DNA of 64,000 bases from Brugia malayi (lineage: Eukaryota > Nematoda > Chromadorea > Rhabditida > Onchocercidae): contig NW_025062479.1 in assembly GCF_000002995.4 (NCBI RefSeq), forward strand, positions 12,911,721 to 12,975,720, in the 5' to 3' direction. How positions within the stretch are numbered: the stretch's first letter is position 1; each line of letters opens with the position of its first letter. Below the pieces are notes generated by a model, which searched no databases, was not told the DNA's origin, and saw only the letters and a list, made by a program, of their open reading frames with translations. Of this stretch, positions 25,558 through 37,236 are shown in pieces. Position numbers and translations under genes: made by a program.

Positions 25558-27923
25558 CACCAAGTTTTGATCCACAAATAATTATCAACTGTAGTATAAC
25601 AAGGAAAAATTTCATTTGTCAATTGTAACAATAATGCTTTAACTATTGTTATTACAATTAATCATTAAAAAAGCAAATACAAATCATAGAAAATAAATTT
25701 AAGACTAAAATTAAGAAATTCTATCTAAAATTAGATAGAGTTAATCTTTGGAAATACTATGATATAATTTCAATTAATGTAATAATATAATAAACATTAT
25801 TAAATATATTATACCATTTTAAAATAAAATGATAAAACTTAAATAATAATTTAACTCATATCATTAAATTATCATCTTATGATAACAATAATTATTGATT
25901 AAAATTGAAATGATAGACATTATGTATGATTTGCTAGAATGGTACAATCTTCTTATATAATTTTTTTTTTATCATTATTTTAATGCTTTCATTGATAATA
26001 CTCCTTGCCATTGTAACAAAGAGCAAAGATATGAAATTTCTCATCGGTTATTTGCACTAATTTCATTTATTCAACCCTCAAAGAATAATTTTCTTTCTAT
26101 TTTTTAGTCAAACAATAGTTTTATTGAATATTTAAAATTATTATGCTATCACATTTCATTGTTCTTCAAAAGATATCATAAAAATGTTCTAAGATCAATC
26201 TCCAAATTATATGTTACCATTGTAAAATTCATCATTTTCCTTTTCATTTTTCTTTTGCCATTTAAATAATTGTATTATTTTTGAATAAATTTAACAGATA
26301 AGAAGTAAAATGTAAAATGAACCATAAATAATGAGAAAATGTTTATAATTATATGGACAATAATGTTTGATTAAATTATCATCCTAAATTGAAATTTGTC
26401 AACATTTATGCCACAATATTTCCTAATTAAACATTCATACATTACTAACTGATACTTATAAATAGTTTTTTTTATTCTGATATATATTGATTTTAAATTA
26501 TTCAGATTTTATTTTTGAATAAAAAAAAAATTGCAAAGGATAAAAATAGATTAATGATTATTATGTGACAAAAGAAAATATTCGAAATAGCATGAAATTA
26601 ACAATCATAATTGTTCACCACAATGACATTTAATTTACTTTAATTAAATTTATGGATAAAGAAGACTGAATAAACAAACACTTAATGAGTATTACTTAGA
26701 AACGAAATTACTTAGAGAAATTAGGTGAAAATTTTGAAGGTTATTCTTTGGGAAGCAAAAAAAAAATTAAAAGCATACTCAGTCGAAGCATAAAATAAAG
26801 AAAACAGTGTTTAATAAATAAGCAAATAGCAGAATAGCGGGGAATAATTAATTAGTAGAAAATGTTTAATTCAATTAAAGAATTCTCTCTGAAATTGAAA
26901 GTTCTAAATGGCTTCCAGACTAATGCTAAATATATTTGCGAATATTATAACTTACTTAATTTAAAGGAAATAGTTTATAAGTCATTTCATTGAGTTTTTT
27001 CATTATTTTTCAAAAACTTTAGTAAATTTAAATTCAGTGAAGTTTACTAGAAATCTTTTTTTAAAAACATAATATATGATTAAATTATAAAAATTGTATG
27101 CCAGTTAAAAATAAAACTTTTTTAAATTAGTAGAATTAGCTGGAACAATACTTTATGTTTTTTGATTTGTTCTAAGATATGAAAATTACTTTTTAAATGT
27201 TTATAATCTTAGCAAAATTATTATACGCATTTTCTTTTTTCTTTTTTAAAACAAAAAACAGAAAAGTTAAAATTATAATTTAGTTTAAGTATTTGATTCA
27301 ATTCAAAATATTTAAAATATTTCCTTGTCAGCGATGACAAATTTTTATTATTCAAATTGCTGCAGAAAATTTATTATTTATTTAAGCAACTTTTTTTCTT
27401 CTTTTTTTGTATTCACAAATTTTATAGCTTTCGTATAAATAAAGAGAAGTAAAAGATGGTAATCTATATAATATGTGTGTATAGGTGTAATAATGATAGT
27501 GAAAAAATTTAAGATAGCGTATATATAAAATGTTTTCCAATTTTTTCTCATCTTTCTAACGTTTGAAAAAAAAATTTTTTTTGTTTAGTTTATTTCGTCT
27601 CAAATATTTCCTTTGTTTTCATATATTTTAAATTAAATTTATCATTACTAACTATAGAAAATTATTATTATATAATAATAAAAATAATTATGCATTTTTT
27701 GTTGGATACATTGAATAGCAAAAATTGTTTTGCAATAATTAAACATAAAAAAAGATAACTATGAAAAAATTGCAAGAAAATTAAGCAAAAATTTTGTTAA
27801 TTTAGTTTTATATAATTTTCTATTTTTCGTATTATTTCTTATTCCGCTTATTATTTATAGGTATTATTTAGTTTATTTTATTACTTTATTCACCATGGAA
27901 TATTGTAGTTAGGCTAAAAAATT
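25558..27923. other. Divergent intergenic region between the two secreted genes
   Basis: About 2.4 kb, extremely AT-rich, with no exon found on either strand. It must hold both promoters, since the flanking genes point away from each other. Confidence 0.5.
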
Positions 27924-28442
27924 ATGCATTTCCTTCATATCATTCTATTTTCTTCATTAATCACATGGATACATGGATGTGGGCCACTCCCAATGGATAT
28001 CAATAATGGCGGTAATAAAATCATTATTTTAGATTTTAATTACAATTAAAATTATCAGCTAACAATAATCTTAATCAATAGCACTAATACTATAATTCGT
28101 ATGCTTTTCTCTCTTTTTTTTTTAATTTTTTTTTTTTTTTTGATTTTTCGTATTTTCTCTCTTTTTTTTTTTAGTTTTTACAATTCTTAAAAATTTTTCG
28201 AATATGTTGGAAATATTTTGTAAATCTAATTTAGATGAATGAAATACATATATTTTTATATCATTTTCGATAATTTAGTTACAATTTCAGTTCTACCTAT
28301 GCCTACAAGGATTGTTCCATCAGCACAAATGCCATTTCATAACAACAAAAATGCAGCGGTGAAAGCATTTGAATTCCTCTGCAGCCAGTATCCGTTAATT
28401 TGCCAGTCTTATCATTTCGATGATAAAGAAGGAAGTAAATAA
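27924..28442 (+). CDS. Small secreted protein of 79 residues with CGP/YPxIC motif
   Basis: Exons 27924-28011 and 28291-28442 join in phase 1 (GGC-G|TT). The protein begins with a signal peptide (MHFLHIILFSSLITWIHG) followed directly by CGPLPMDINNG, then about 45 residues including FEFLCSQYPLICQSYHFDD, and stops at TAA 28440. It is very like the first part of the Thr-rich protein encoded on the opposite strand 2.4 kb away: the same signal-peptide-CGP junction, the same intron phase after it, and the same C-x2-YP-x-IC-Q motif. It lacks the Thr tract and the C-terminal domain. Function is unknown; secretion is predicted. AATAAA at 28473-28478 is a good polyadenylation signal. Confidence 0.75.
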
Positions 28443-29420
28443 AACTATTTAAAACCACTCAATATCTGTTCTAATAAATGTTTATTATTCATATTAATCA
28501 CATTCGCTTGGTAATAATTAATAATTATAATAATAATACTAATAGCAATAATAATAGTGATAATAGTAATAATTAATATTAATAATAAATAATAATAATA
28601 AAGATAATAATTGACTATGATAATAATATTAACAATAATAATAATAGTATGATATATGATTATGATTGCAATATCACATTTATTCGTACTTTAATCATTA
28701 TTCCCACTTTTAATTCTGTTTTTATGCACAAATTTAATGTTAAATATTTTAAAATTATTTCCCAAATGCATTGTGCAGAGAGATATGTCTGTATGGTTAA
28801 ATTACACATCATTAAAGAGGCAGATTATATTTTTAAAGTATTCATAAGTTTTGTAAATAATAATACAACAAACATTGCGATGAATTAAATGAATTAAATA
28901 TTTTGATTTAAAAAAATTTTCACCTTCACTTCATCATTTATTTAATTTTTTTCGCAGATTTTCAGTTAAAATTTAACTAAGTTCAAATCTTTATGATACT
29001 ATGAAAAGGAAATTGATTAGTTATTTTTTAATAAATAAAGCAAGAAAAAATGATTTTAATAAAATAACTTAAAATGAGGGAAAACATCGTTATCTCTTTT
29101 TTTTTTTTTTTTTTGCACAATATCTAGTGATAGATAAGCAATCTTTTAATATAACAGCGTACTTATTGAATTATCAGCTCAATCCAAAATTGATTTATTC
29201 TAATTTTCTTCACACAAAAAATTTTTTTCTTTGTACAGAAATTTTATAATTTAAACGATTACTTTATAAATGATGCATTTTATTATAATCAAAAAATCAG
29301 GAAAAAGTATGATTAAAAAATATAGAAAATTAATCAAAAAGAAAAAAGAAAAAATGCGAATTAATAAGTGAAATGAAATGATATTTTGTACTTATCACAA
29401 ACAGATCACATATATTTCAT
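28443..29420. other. Intergenic, with an imperfect (AAT)n tract
   Basis: About 28515-28650 is a degenerate AAT/ATA microsatellite; a T-run lies at 29099-29113. The 79-codon plus-strand frame starting at 28649 is judged to be chance. Confidence 0.6.
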
Positions 29421-32400
29421 TCAAGTTCCTAATTGTTTGCATCGCCCAAATGACCCACTCCAAGTTCCATTCATGCAAACTCGCCAACGGCTACCTTCCA
29501 CTTCTAAGTAGTGATTAGGTGGACATATAAGCATTGCAATTGTCCCATGTGGGTATTTCAACGCATTCAAATTGATCAATTCCTGTAATAATAAATTGCA
29601 ATTTTTATTATATCATTATATTTTATTAATTAGTCAACATCGTTTAAATGATTTTGAATTCCTTACCTTGATCATCATTTCAAAACCTTAAATCATTTTT
29701 TGTCCTTCCATTTATCTTGGAACTATTTCACACCTGTTCTATCTTAATCTTCACCTAATCGAACACAAATATGCTTTGTATGTTTGTAACAAATGAATGG
29801 AAAAAAAATTTTTTTTTTCAATTCCTTTTATGAATTGCTATTTTTAGCCGTAAACAAGCAATAAAATTTAAATTTCATTTGAATAAACGAAAGAAAAACG
29901 ACTTCAAAATGTGAAGTTTAATTAATCAATGATAGGAATAAAAATTCAAATTAGCAAGTAGTAAGTTTTATTACCGGATTATAAGCAATGTATGGAATTG
30001 CTAATTTTGGTGGTGAACATGGCGCAATTTTGTAACGGAAGAAATTACATCCCTCTAAAATGTTTGAATAGAAATGAAATTAAAAATTTACAACATAGTA
30101 AGATTGCTTAATCTGATAATTACCTAAAGAAAATCATTCTGAAAGTTATTGCTGCATCATTTTATAATATCAAAAAGGAAAGTCGGTGAAAGTTATGTTA
30201 TATTAAAATGAAAACAAATAAATATTGCTTTAGTCGAGTAAAATTTTTTATCTTTTTATTCTTCTTCCCTAAATGCGAATTATGAAGAATTCAACTATTT
30301 ATCATAGCTATACGTCTAATTGTATTAACCGTAATAATTGTAATTGTATTAGCTATAACCGTAATAATTATATTAGCAAGCTTAAAATAACGATAAAATT
30401 GCTGGAGTCACATAATTTTTTAAATTCTCGAGATATCCACTCGAATTAAATTCTACATTTATTAATAACGTGACGATAAGACATGGGACAGTGTGTTAAA
30501 ATTTTGAAAAATAATTTATCATTTTATTATTTCAATACCGAAAGAATGATTAATAGTTATTTTATTTCATGTGACAAAAAGTGTAAGATAAAATAAAATA
30601 ATAAGCAAAATTTTAGGTGAAATATTGAAAAAGCTGGAATGGAACACTGAAAAAGACAGTAAGCAGAGCTATTAGCAATTAATATCACATAATTTGATAA
30701 TATTCATAAGTTAATAATCAAAAAAAGCACCAACCTCCCATGACATTTGCAATTAAACCATATGCTAATATATTGTAAACAATCATTTTGATAGATTTTT
30801 GCTGCAGTCTGAAAAGAAGTAAATGCTTTTCTGAAAAGATAAGCAAAATAATCTTTTATTCCATTTCTGATATCAAATTTCATTTCTGATACCAAGTTAA
30901 TAACAGGAAAAAAAATTTTTTTTCGTTCATATAACAAAGATGACATCTGAATAAATTTTTCCAAACATTATTTTCATAAAAATTTAAAATATTGAACTAA
31001 AACAACAAAATATAAAATATAATTATTAATAGATTAAAAAGCATATAATAAACTTGGATAACAAGCATCTAATCAATTATCATATCTAATCATATCATTT
31101 CCATTAATAATAAAGTTAAATATTTATAGATAACTTTTTCACCAAATGATTTGCGACAAAAATATATCTACCATTTATTAAAGAATTAAATAGTCATTTG
31201 CAACATATAAAAGTATAATACTTACTGTTTATCCGAAATACAACGGTCAAATCGGAAATAACCAGTTTTTCATGTTTTTGCATCATTAAATTGCTGAATT
31301 AAATGAGTGATAAGAGCTGTATATTTGATTTCAAATAGTTATCATTTCATTTAATAATTTTCTGCTAGGCTCTTTTTTCCTAATCGATCATTTGATTACA
31401 CTCGCATATTATCATCCTTTATACAATTTTATTTCTTATAAACTGATTATTTGCTGACAAAAATTTTCACAATTATTTTCGAAAAAGAAAAAAATCTGTC
31501 TTTATATTTTTTGATAATTTTTTTTTATTAACAATGCTTCATTAAAGAGCAGAATGATTTAGTCGTAAAATTAGATATTAATAATTAATGAAACAAAGAC
31601 GATGTGATTTATTAGCAAATATTATACTACTACTGAATGAGTGATAAGAGTAAATTCTATTAATGATATCATTTACATATTTGATAATCAAAGCAAGAAG
31701 TGATTGTTGAGGACACTTGTAAACATGCTACTTCGATTTAAATTTAACAAATTCTTACACGTATTAAGAGTCATTGATAATTAAACTGATTGCTCTGATG
31801 ATTGCATGTCAAAAAGGTGGTCAGTAAGTGCAAATGCGCTTTTTGATAGAGGAATGTTACATCATCCATTGATATACTATTCTTTAAACAACTGAAATTT
31901 AAAAAATAGAATTTTGCTAGAATGTCGATTACTTAGATGAAAATGAGATGTGATTTTTGGCCAAATGAATGAGACAATGTGATTGTAATTTTTCATCGAT
32001 GAAACTTTTGGTTTATTATATTATTGAAAAGCGAAAGTATGCATAAGTTCAGTACGCGACAGAATTATAGTTAGCCAAAGCAATTTAAATATGGCCAATT
32101 ATGGAACTCATCGTAATTTTATACAGGTAGAACCATAAGCTATTGAAAAAGTTTTTATCAATCAAAAAATTTAATACATTTTTTTTTTTTTTGTATACAT
32201 TGTAATCAGTCAATATGAAAGAGTTCTGATCGATAATTAACATTTTTTATTCTTATTAATATTTTTATCAACAAATCAATCAAATTTTATCAGAGTCCAA
32301 TGAAATAATGGAACTATCAACTTGTGATTTTTTTTCTTGGTCAATTCAATTGCTGTCTATTCAATTGCTGAAAATACTTCCATTTTTTGAAAGAAATCAA

Positions 32401-33705
32401 AGTTCCAACGAAAAATTAATGATTCTAATTTGGAATTGAAAATAAGGCAACAAAAGATTTTTTATGGTTAATTGACTTAAAACAATAATTTTAATTACTT
32501 GTTATTTTATCCTTATCAACGCATTTTCCCAAAGTTGGCTTCCATATACCACCTGTGCATTTAGATTTTGCATTACCAAAAAGACGTTGTCCAGGTCGAC
32601 ATACAACGGTTATTATGGTACCAAGATTAATCTTTGGTGACTGAAAATTTCACATTTTTCAAAAAATATTTCAATAGATGAAAGTGATAAATTAAAGTTC
32701 ACACTTAATGATGCAACAATGATAGATGAAAAAAACTTTACTGGTTTGTATTTCAATAATGGTTGTCCGTCGGATTCATACGGTTTACAAAAGTTTTCAT
32801 CGTACTCTGGCTTCAATTGGCAAACACCTAAAATTGAAGTGCTTGAGAATTTTTAACCTTACTCTTTTTCAAGCATTACACAAATAATTCTTTCAAGATT
32901 GCAAGATAATAATCATACAATGACTTATAAGCAATATTTTTTGTGAAATATAAATTTAATAGTGAGTAGAATTTAATAACTGAAGTGAAATGAAATGAAG
33001 AAGTAACCAAGCTTTGGTCGCCATGTTCCATCAATACCGCATTTGGTGACATTATTACCATGAAGATCATGATAAGCGTGACATGCCAGGTAAGCGATGC
33101 TACCTACACCACGCATTGCACCATCTTTCAGCTCGTAACCAATGTAACCGTTTTTTATTGCTTTTAATTGTTGACATGTTACTAATTGAAATTCTAAAAA
33201 AAAAAAAAAAAAAAGATACAGCCATAGTGATCTTATTGAATGCTATCATAACTACTGATAAGTCTTAATTACTTTCTCATATTTATCAGATTCATTCAAT
33301 TATGATACTATGAATCAAAGTTTAAGCATCATTTAAAGGCTTTTCGACAGAAACATTAGACAAAAAATTATTTTTCTGAAAATGTTAGCCAATAATCGGT
33401 TATGCATAGTCCATCAGATAGATAGGCTCCTTACCATTAATAAGCCTTAGATGTTCAACGAGTATAAGTTCAGTCCTTATCATTGAAATACTACCATAGT
33501 TATCTCTAATTTTTCAAGTTATATTCGTCGAAAAGTCGCAGAATTTCTTGTTACAACAGCCATTTAATATTTTTAGATAGTTTAATTGAAAACTTTATAG
33601 CAATAATATTTAAGCATTTGTAGAAATTTTACCATTAACAGTTAATGCTCTCAGACTGCAGGTGTACAGGACAACAGTAACCAGTATTGCAAGTTTCAGA
33701 ACCAT
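29421..33705 (-). CDS. Secreted protein with three sushi (CCP) domains
   Basis: Six exons in phase: 33633-33705, 33008-33193, 32742-32827, 32499-32640, 29975-30054 and 29421-29582, giving 242 residues. It starts with a signal peptide (MVLKLAILVTVVLYTCS). Three four-cysteine modules follow. The first has TCQQL, YLACHAYHD, TKCGIDGTWRPKL and GVC. The second has ENFC, ITVVCRPGQRLFG, SKCTGGIWKP and GKC. The third has APCSPPKLAIP, AMLICPPNHYLEV, RVCMNGTWSGSFGRC. The C...C...C-x-G-x-W...C spacing is that of complement-control/sushi domains, which bind proteins on cell surfaces or in matrix. No membrane helix or GPI signal is visible, so it is probably released. Nematode sushi proteins act in synapses and matrix, and secreted ones in parasites have been considered as complement modulators; which applies here is not shown by the sequence. 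Confidence 0.85.
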
Positions 33706-34482
33706 TATCTGACTGTATAATTATTAGAGACATATTCAAATTTTTAATCAAATTTTTGAATGAAAAATTGTACACGTTCATTATTACTACTTATTGTTGC
33801 TAAGTAAACGAAGAGAAAGACAAAGACAAAGCCAAGATTGCCATCGAGAACAGAATGCCATATGAGGCATAATGTTATGGTGGGGTAACATTTAATGCTT
33901 ATGCGATAAAATGCTAAATATCAAATCTGTTATTGTGGGTTGAATTTTAAGCGGAGAATTTGAAACAATGAGTGAATTCAAAAGGAAGGAAAAAGATTTA
34001 TCTGAAGTTGCATGCTATAGCTTACATCTATTTATATATGAAAATCTAATACTATTATCGGTAAAATGCTGTCAATGTGAACAATAAAATTTGCATTTAA
34101 TCTATTGCAAACAGTTTGTCATAAGTCTCAGAATCAAAAGATTTTATTTGTTTGCGTGCAAACGCAAAAAAATTTTGCAGCACAAAGGGTAATTCTTAAC
34201 ACTTCAGATCAGAAATCATTTTTTTAGCAATTGACTGATTAGTCATAGAAATATTTAGCAAACTCTAAAAGAAGAATTTTTAGGTTAATAAAGATCTAAA
34301 AATGTGAGCACTATAATAACATATTGCATAGTAACCCATAAGTATCTATTTATACTTTATTAGTATTTCAATTTAACAAAATTTTTCTGCAATTATCTTG
34401 AAAGAAAAAATTAATTATTGACCGGTTTTTTTGAGTGATCTATTTCGGAGAGAGGCGCCACTGAATCCGGTCTTACAGTAAG
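33706..34482. other. Upstream region of the sushi gene
   Basis: AT-rich, no exon or RNA gene recognised. A weak trans-splice-like context near 33715-33735 lacks a clear pyrimidine tract. Confidence 0.4.
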
Positions 34483-34638
34483 TTAACTGTTGCTTTCGTT
34501 AATAGCAGCGTAGTTTAGTGTAGCATTTGTCATCCATTTTTGAATGGCAGTTCTAATCGGCGGATAATGTGACAACATTTCGTCGATTTGTCTGCCATTG
34601 TCATCGTAAAATGATGACGAAATAAATGAGAGCAGCAT
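34483..34638 (-). CDS. Possible short coding exon or small ORF
   Basis: A minus-strand frame from ATG 34638 to TAA 34483 encodes 51 residues (starting MLLSFISSSFYDDNGRQ, later IRTAIQKWMTNATLNYAA). Base composition is richer in G and C than the flanks and codon use looks gene-like. No partner exon was found, so it may be a terminal exon, a small secreted peptide or chance. Confidence 0.25.
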   Translation of the reverse strand: MLLSFISSSFYDDNGRQIDEMLSHYPPIRTAIQKWMTNATLNYAAINESNS

Positions 34639-37236
34639 CAAATAAAATGAATTGATTCGTGGACAGATGAATCATTGAGCAAACAATCTTTTGCGTAATT
34701 TTGAATAATTTTTTTTTTATAAAATGAAGTAGCAAGATCAATTACTGTTAGATTAATGTCATCTGAAAGAAATGAAAATATCAAATTAAAAATTAAATTG
34801 AGCTTTGGAAATCAAATATCAACAACCTCCGACCATCTGAATGCAAATATATCGAAAATGAGTGCAACTTGTGATAAGAAATATTTCTGCAATAAATAAT
34901 TTAATTTTTCAAATTATATATATATATATATGAATAAACGTTACACATACAAAATGAATTAAGAAGCGAGGAATATTTATCAGCGACATATCAGAAATTC
35001 ATTTCAAATTTTACCATTTACAACAATCAAAAAAAAAAAAAATTTGTTTAAAAAAAACAAAAAAAAAAAAAAAAAAAAAAATGAAAAATGAAAAAGTCTT
35101 GATGAAAAATTGGAAAAAATTATATCGCTTCTGAACAAAATATATTTGAATAAAAAATACTTTATTTAACGTCTTATAGCACTTACGTTAATGATTTAAA
35201 TGTTTGTTATCTGTAATTATTATATGTGTTTTATGAAAATTTGCAAAAAAAACTTTTTTTATTCAAGCATAGAAAATTATGATTACAATATATTGGCATG
35301 AATTGATCAAACGAATACTGTTAAAAGCATTTCTATTTGATTTATTTGTTTGCGAATTTTTCTTTTCTATGCTTTTGTCCACTTATTAAATTCAATAATT
35401 AGGTGACAATTTTGAGTTATATAGAAAAGTAAAATGTTGCCGCTTTGCTTTCCTTTCTTTCTCTTTCTTCCTTTCATCATCTGTCCTTTGTTTATTAATT
35501 TAAACTTAATAAAGATAGTTTAAAATAATTTTGTGTAAAATTTGTAATTTATAGTAGACAATAAATTGTTAACAAATGAATCAATGAAATCAATTCAAAA
35601 ATGTAACAATATTTGATCTTTTTTTTTTTTGAAATTCGACTAATAATTATATTACAAATAATAATTATAGAAATGGTGGGAGGAATGAAAAATTTATCCA
35701 TTTGAGTTAATATACAGAAGGTATTATTATTGTTATTAAATAATGTGTTCATATTTTTACGTACACTTAAATGTTTGCATTTTTCCTTTTATTTTACACA
35801 TTAAACAATTAAATCATTGTATGATATTAACAAGTCTTTTTTGAGTATATCAAATGAATTACTTACATAACTAAACGTTTCCTTCCCTTTTTGCATACTA
35901 TCTTATGCAAATTTTGCAGCAATAAGAATTTAGTCAAGCAAAAAAGTAAAAATAAAGAAATATAAATTAATAAAAAAGGTGGATCAATTTTCTCCACAAT
36001 TTAAATAAAATTTTTCAAATTCAGTCATTTCAACTCAGATGACCTTTTTAAGTATTAACTATTTGTTTTATATTTTATCTTCTCCAAAAGTCTATTGAAA
36101 ATTTAAAAAATTATGAATCATTTGGTATTCTGATATTAGGTTAAGAAACAGAACATTTTCAACTTCAGTAGGTTCTACTTTATTAGAAATTGTTTATTTC
36201 TTTTACTTTATTTTTTTTATCATATAAGTTGTGTGTTAAACGTTTAGTTCTTATTTTATATTAATTACGCTTAAAAATTCTTAACATTAATGATATATGA
36301 TTGCATAATTAATAAGCAAATAAACCGATTTTCTCACACTGTTTATCACTGATCTTTCACCTATTACGTTTCATTTACCGGAATCGGAAATTACGATTTC
36401 CATAAATTTTTTATTCAAGTGACATTTGCAAAGAATGTTGCCTTAAAATCAACAAAAAATATAAAATAAAAAAGGTCATATATAACTTTAATAATTTCAA
36501 TAAAAAAGAGACAAATAAAAAAATTAATTTTACATTCACTTTTCAATATATTCTCACCAATAAATTGCTTATTAATATTTGATAACAAAATACAAAAAAT
36601 GCCAGGAAGAATTGAAAATTTGAAGTTTCTAAATATTAACTTTAGTATTGACAATAACATTCAGCGGCGTAATCAAAGGAATTCTTTCGCTTTTTTATTC
36701 GATTATTCATTACATAACTTTAAAGTAATACATTTCTTCGAGGTATTTAATTATAATTCATTGGCAGCTAACATACTGATGAATATCCTGAAAATTATTT
36801 ATAGTTATATTTTAAAAATTCTAATCCATTTTAAATCACAAAACCAAAGGGATAATTATAGCATTATCAGTTTATCATGACTAGTTTACCGGGTATGTAT
36901 ATATAGTAAAAACTTGCTTCCTTTTAAAAGTTGAAACCGGATCTATGAGTCAAATTTATTCCGTGTTAAATAATAACTTTGGAAATAGGTTACTATGCCA
37001 ATGTTAACTGCTTATTAATGATTTGCAAAGTTAGACGATAGAAAGCTCAAATGGTTTACCGATTAAAAATTTTTGCTGAACATACAACGCTATTCTTTTA
37101 CTACTGTTTTGAGCAATTTCATTTCCGGAGTACATCCCAAGTGATAGTATTTTTTTAGAGAAAAAATGAAACGAAAGGAAATATTTCGAAAAATGATTAA
37201 CCATTTACATAAGTAATCCTATCTATGCTTTACGTT
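34639..37236. other. Intergenic, homopolymer-rich
   Basis: No gene found. Contains (AT)n at about 34917-34931 and A-runs at 35028-35040 and 35061-35080. Overlapping short frames near 36415-36880 on both strands are too AT-driven to call. Confidence 0.5.
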
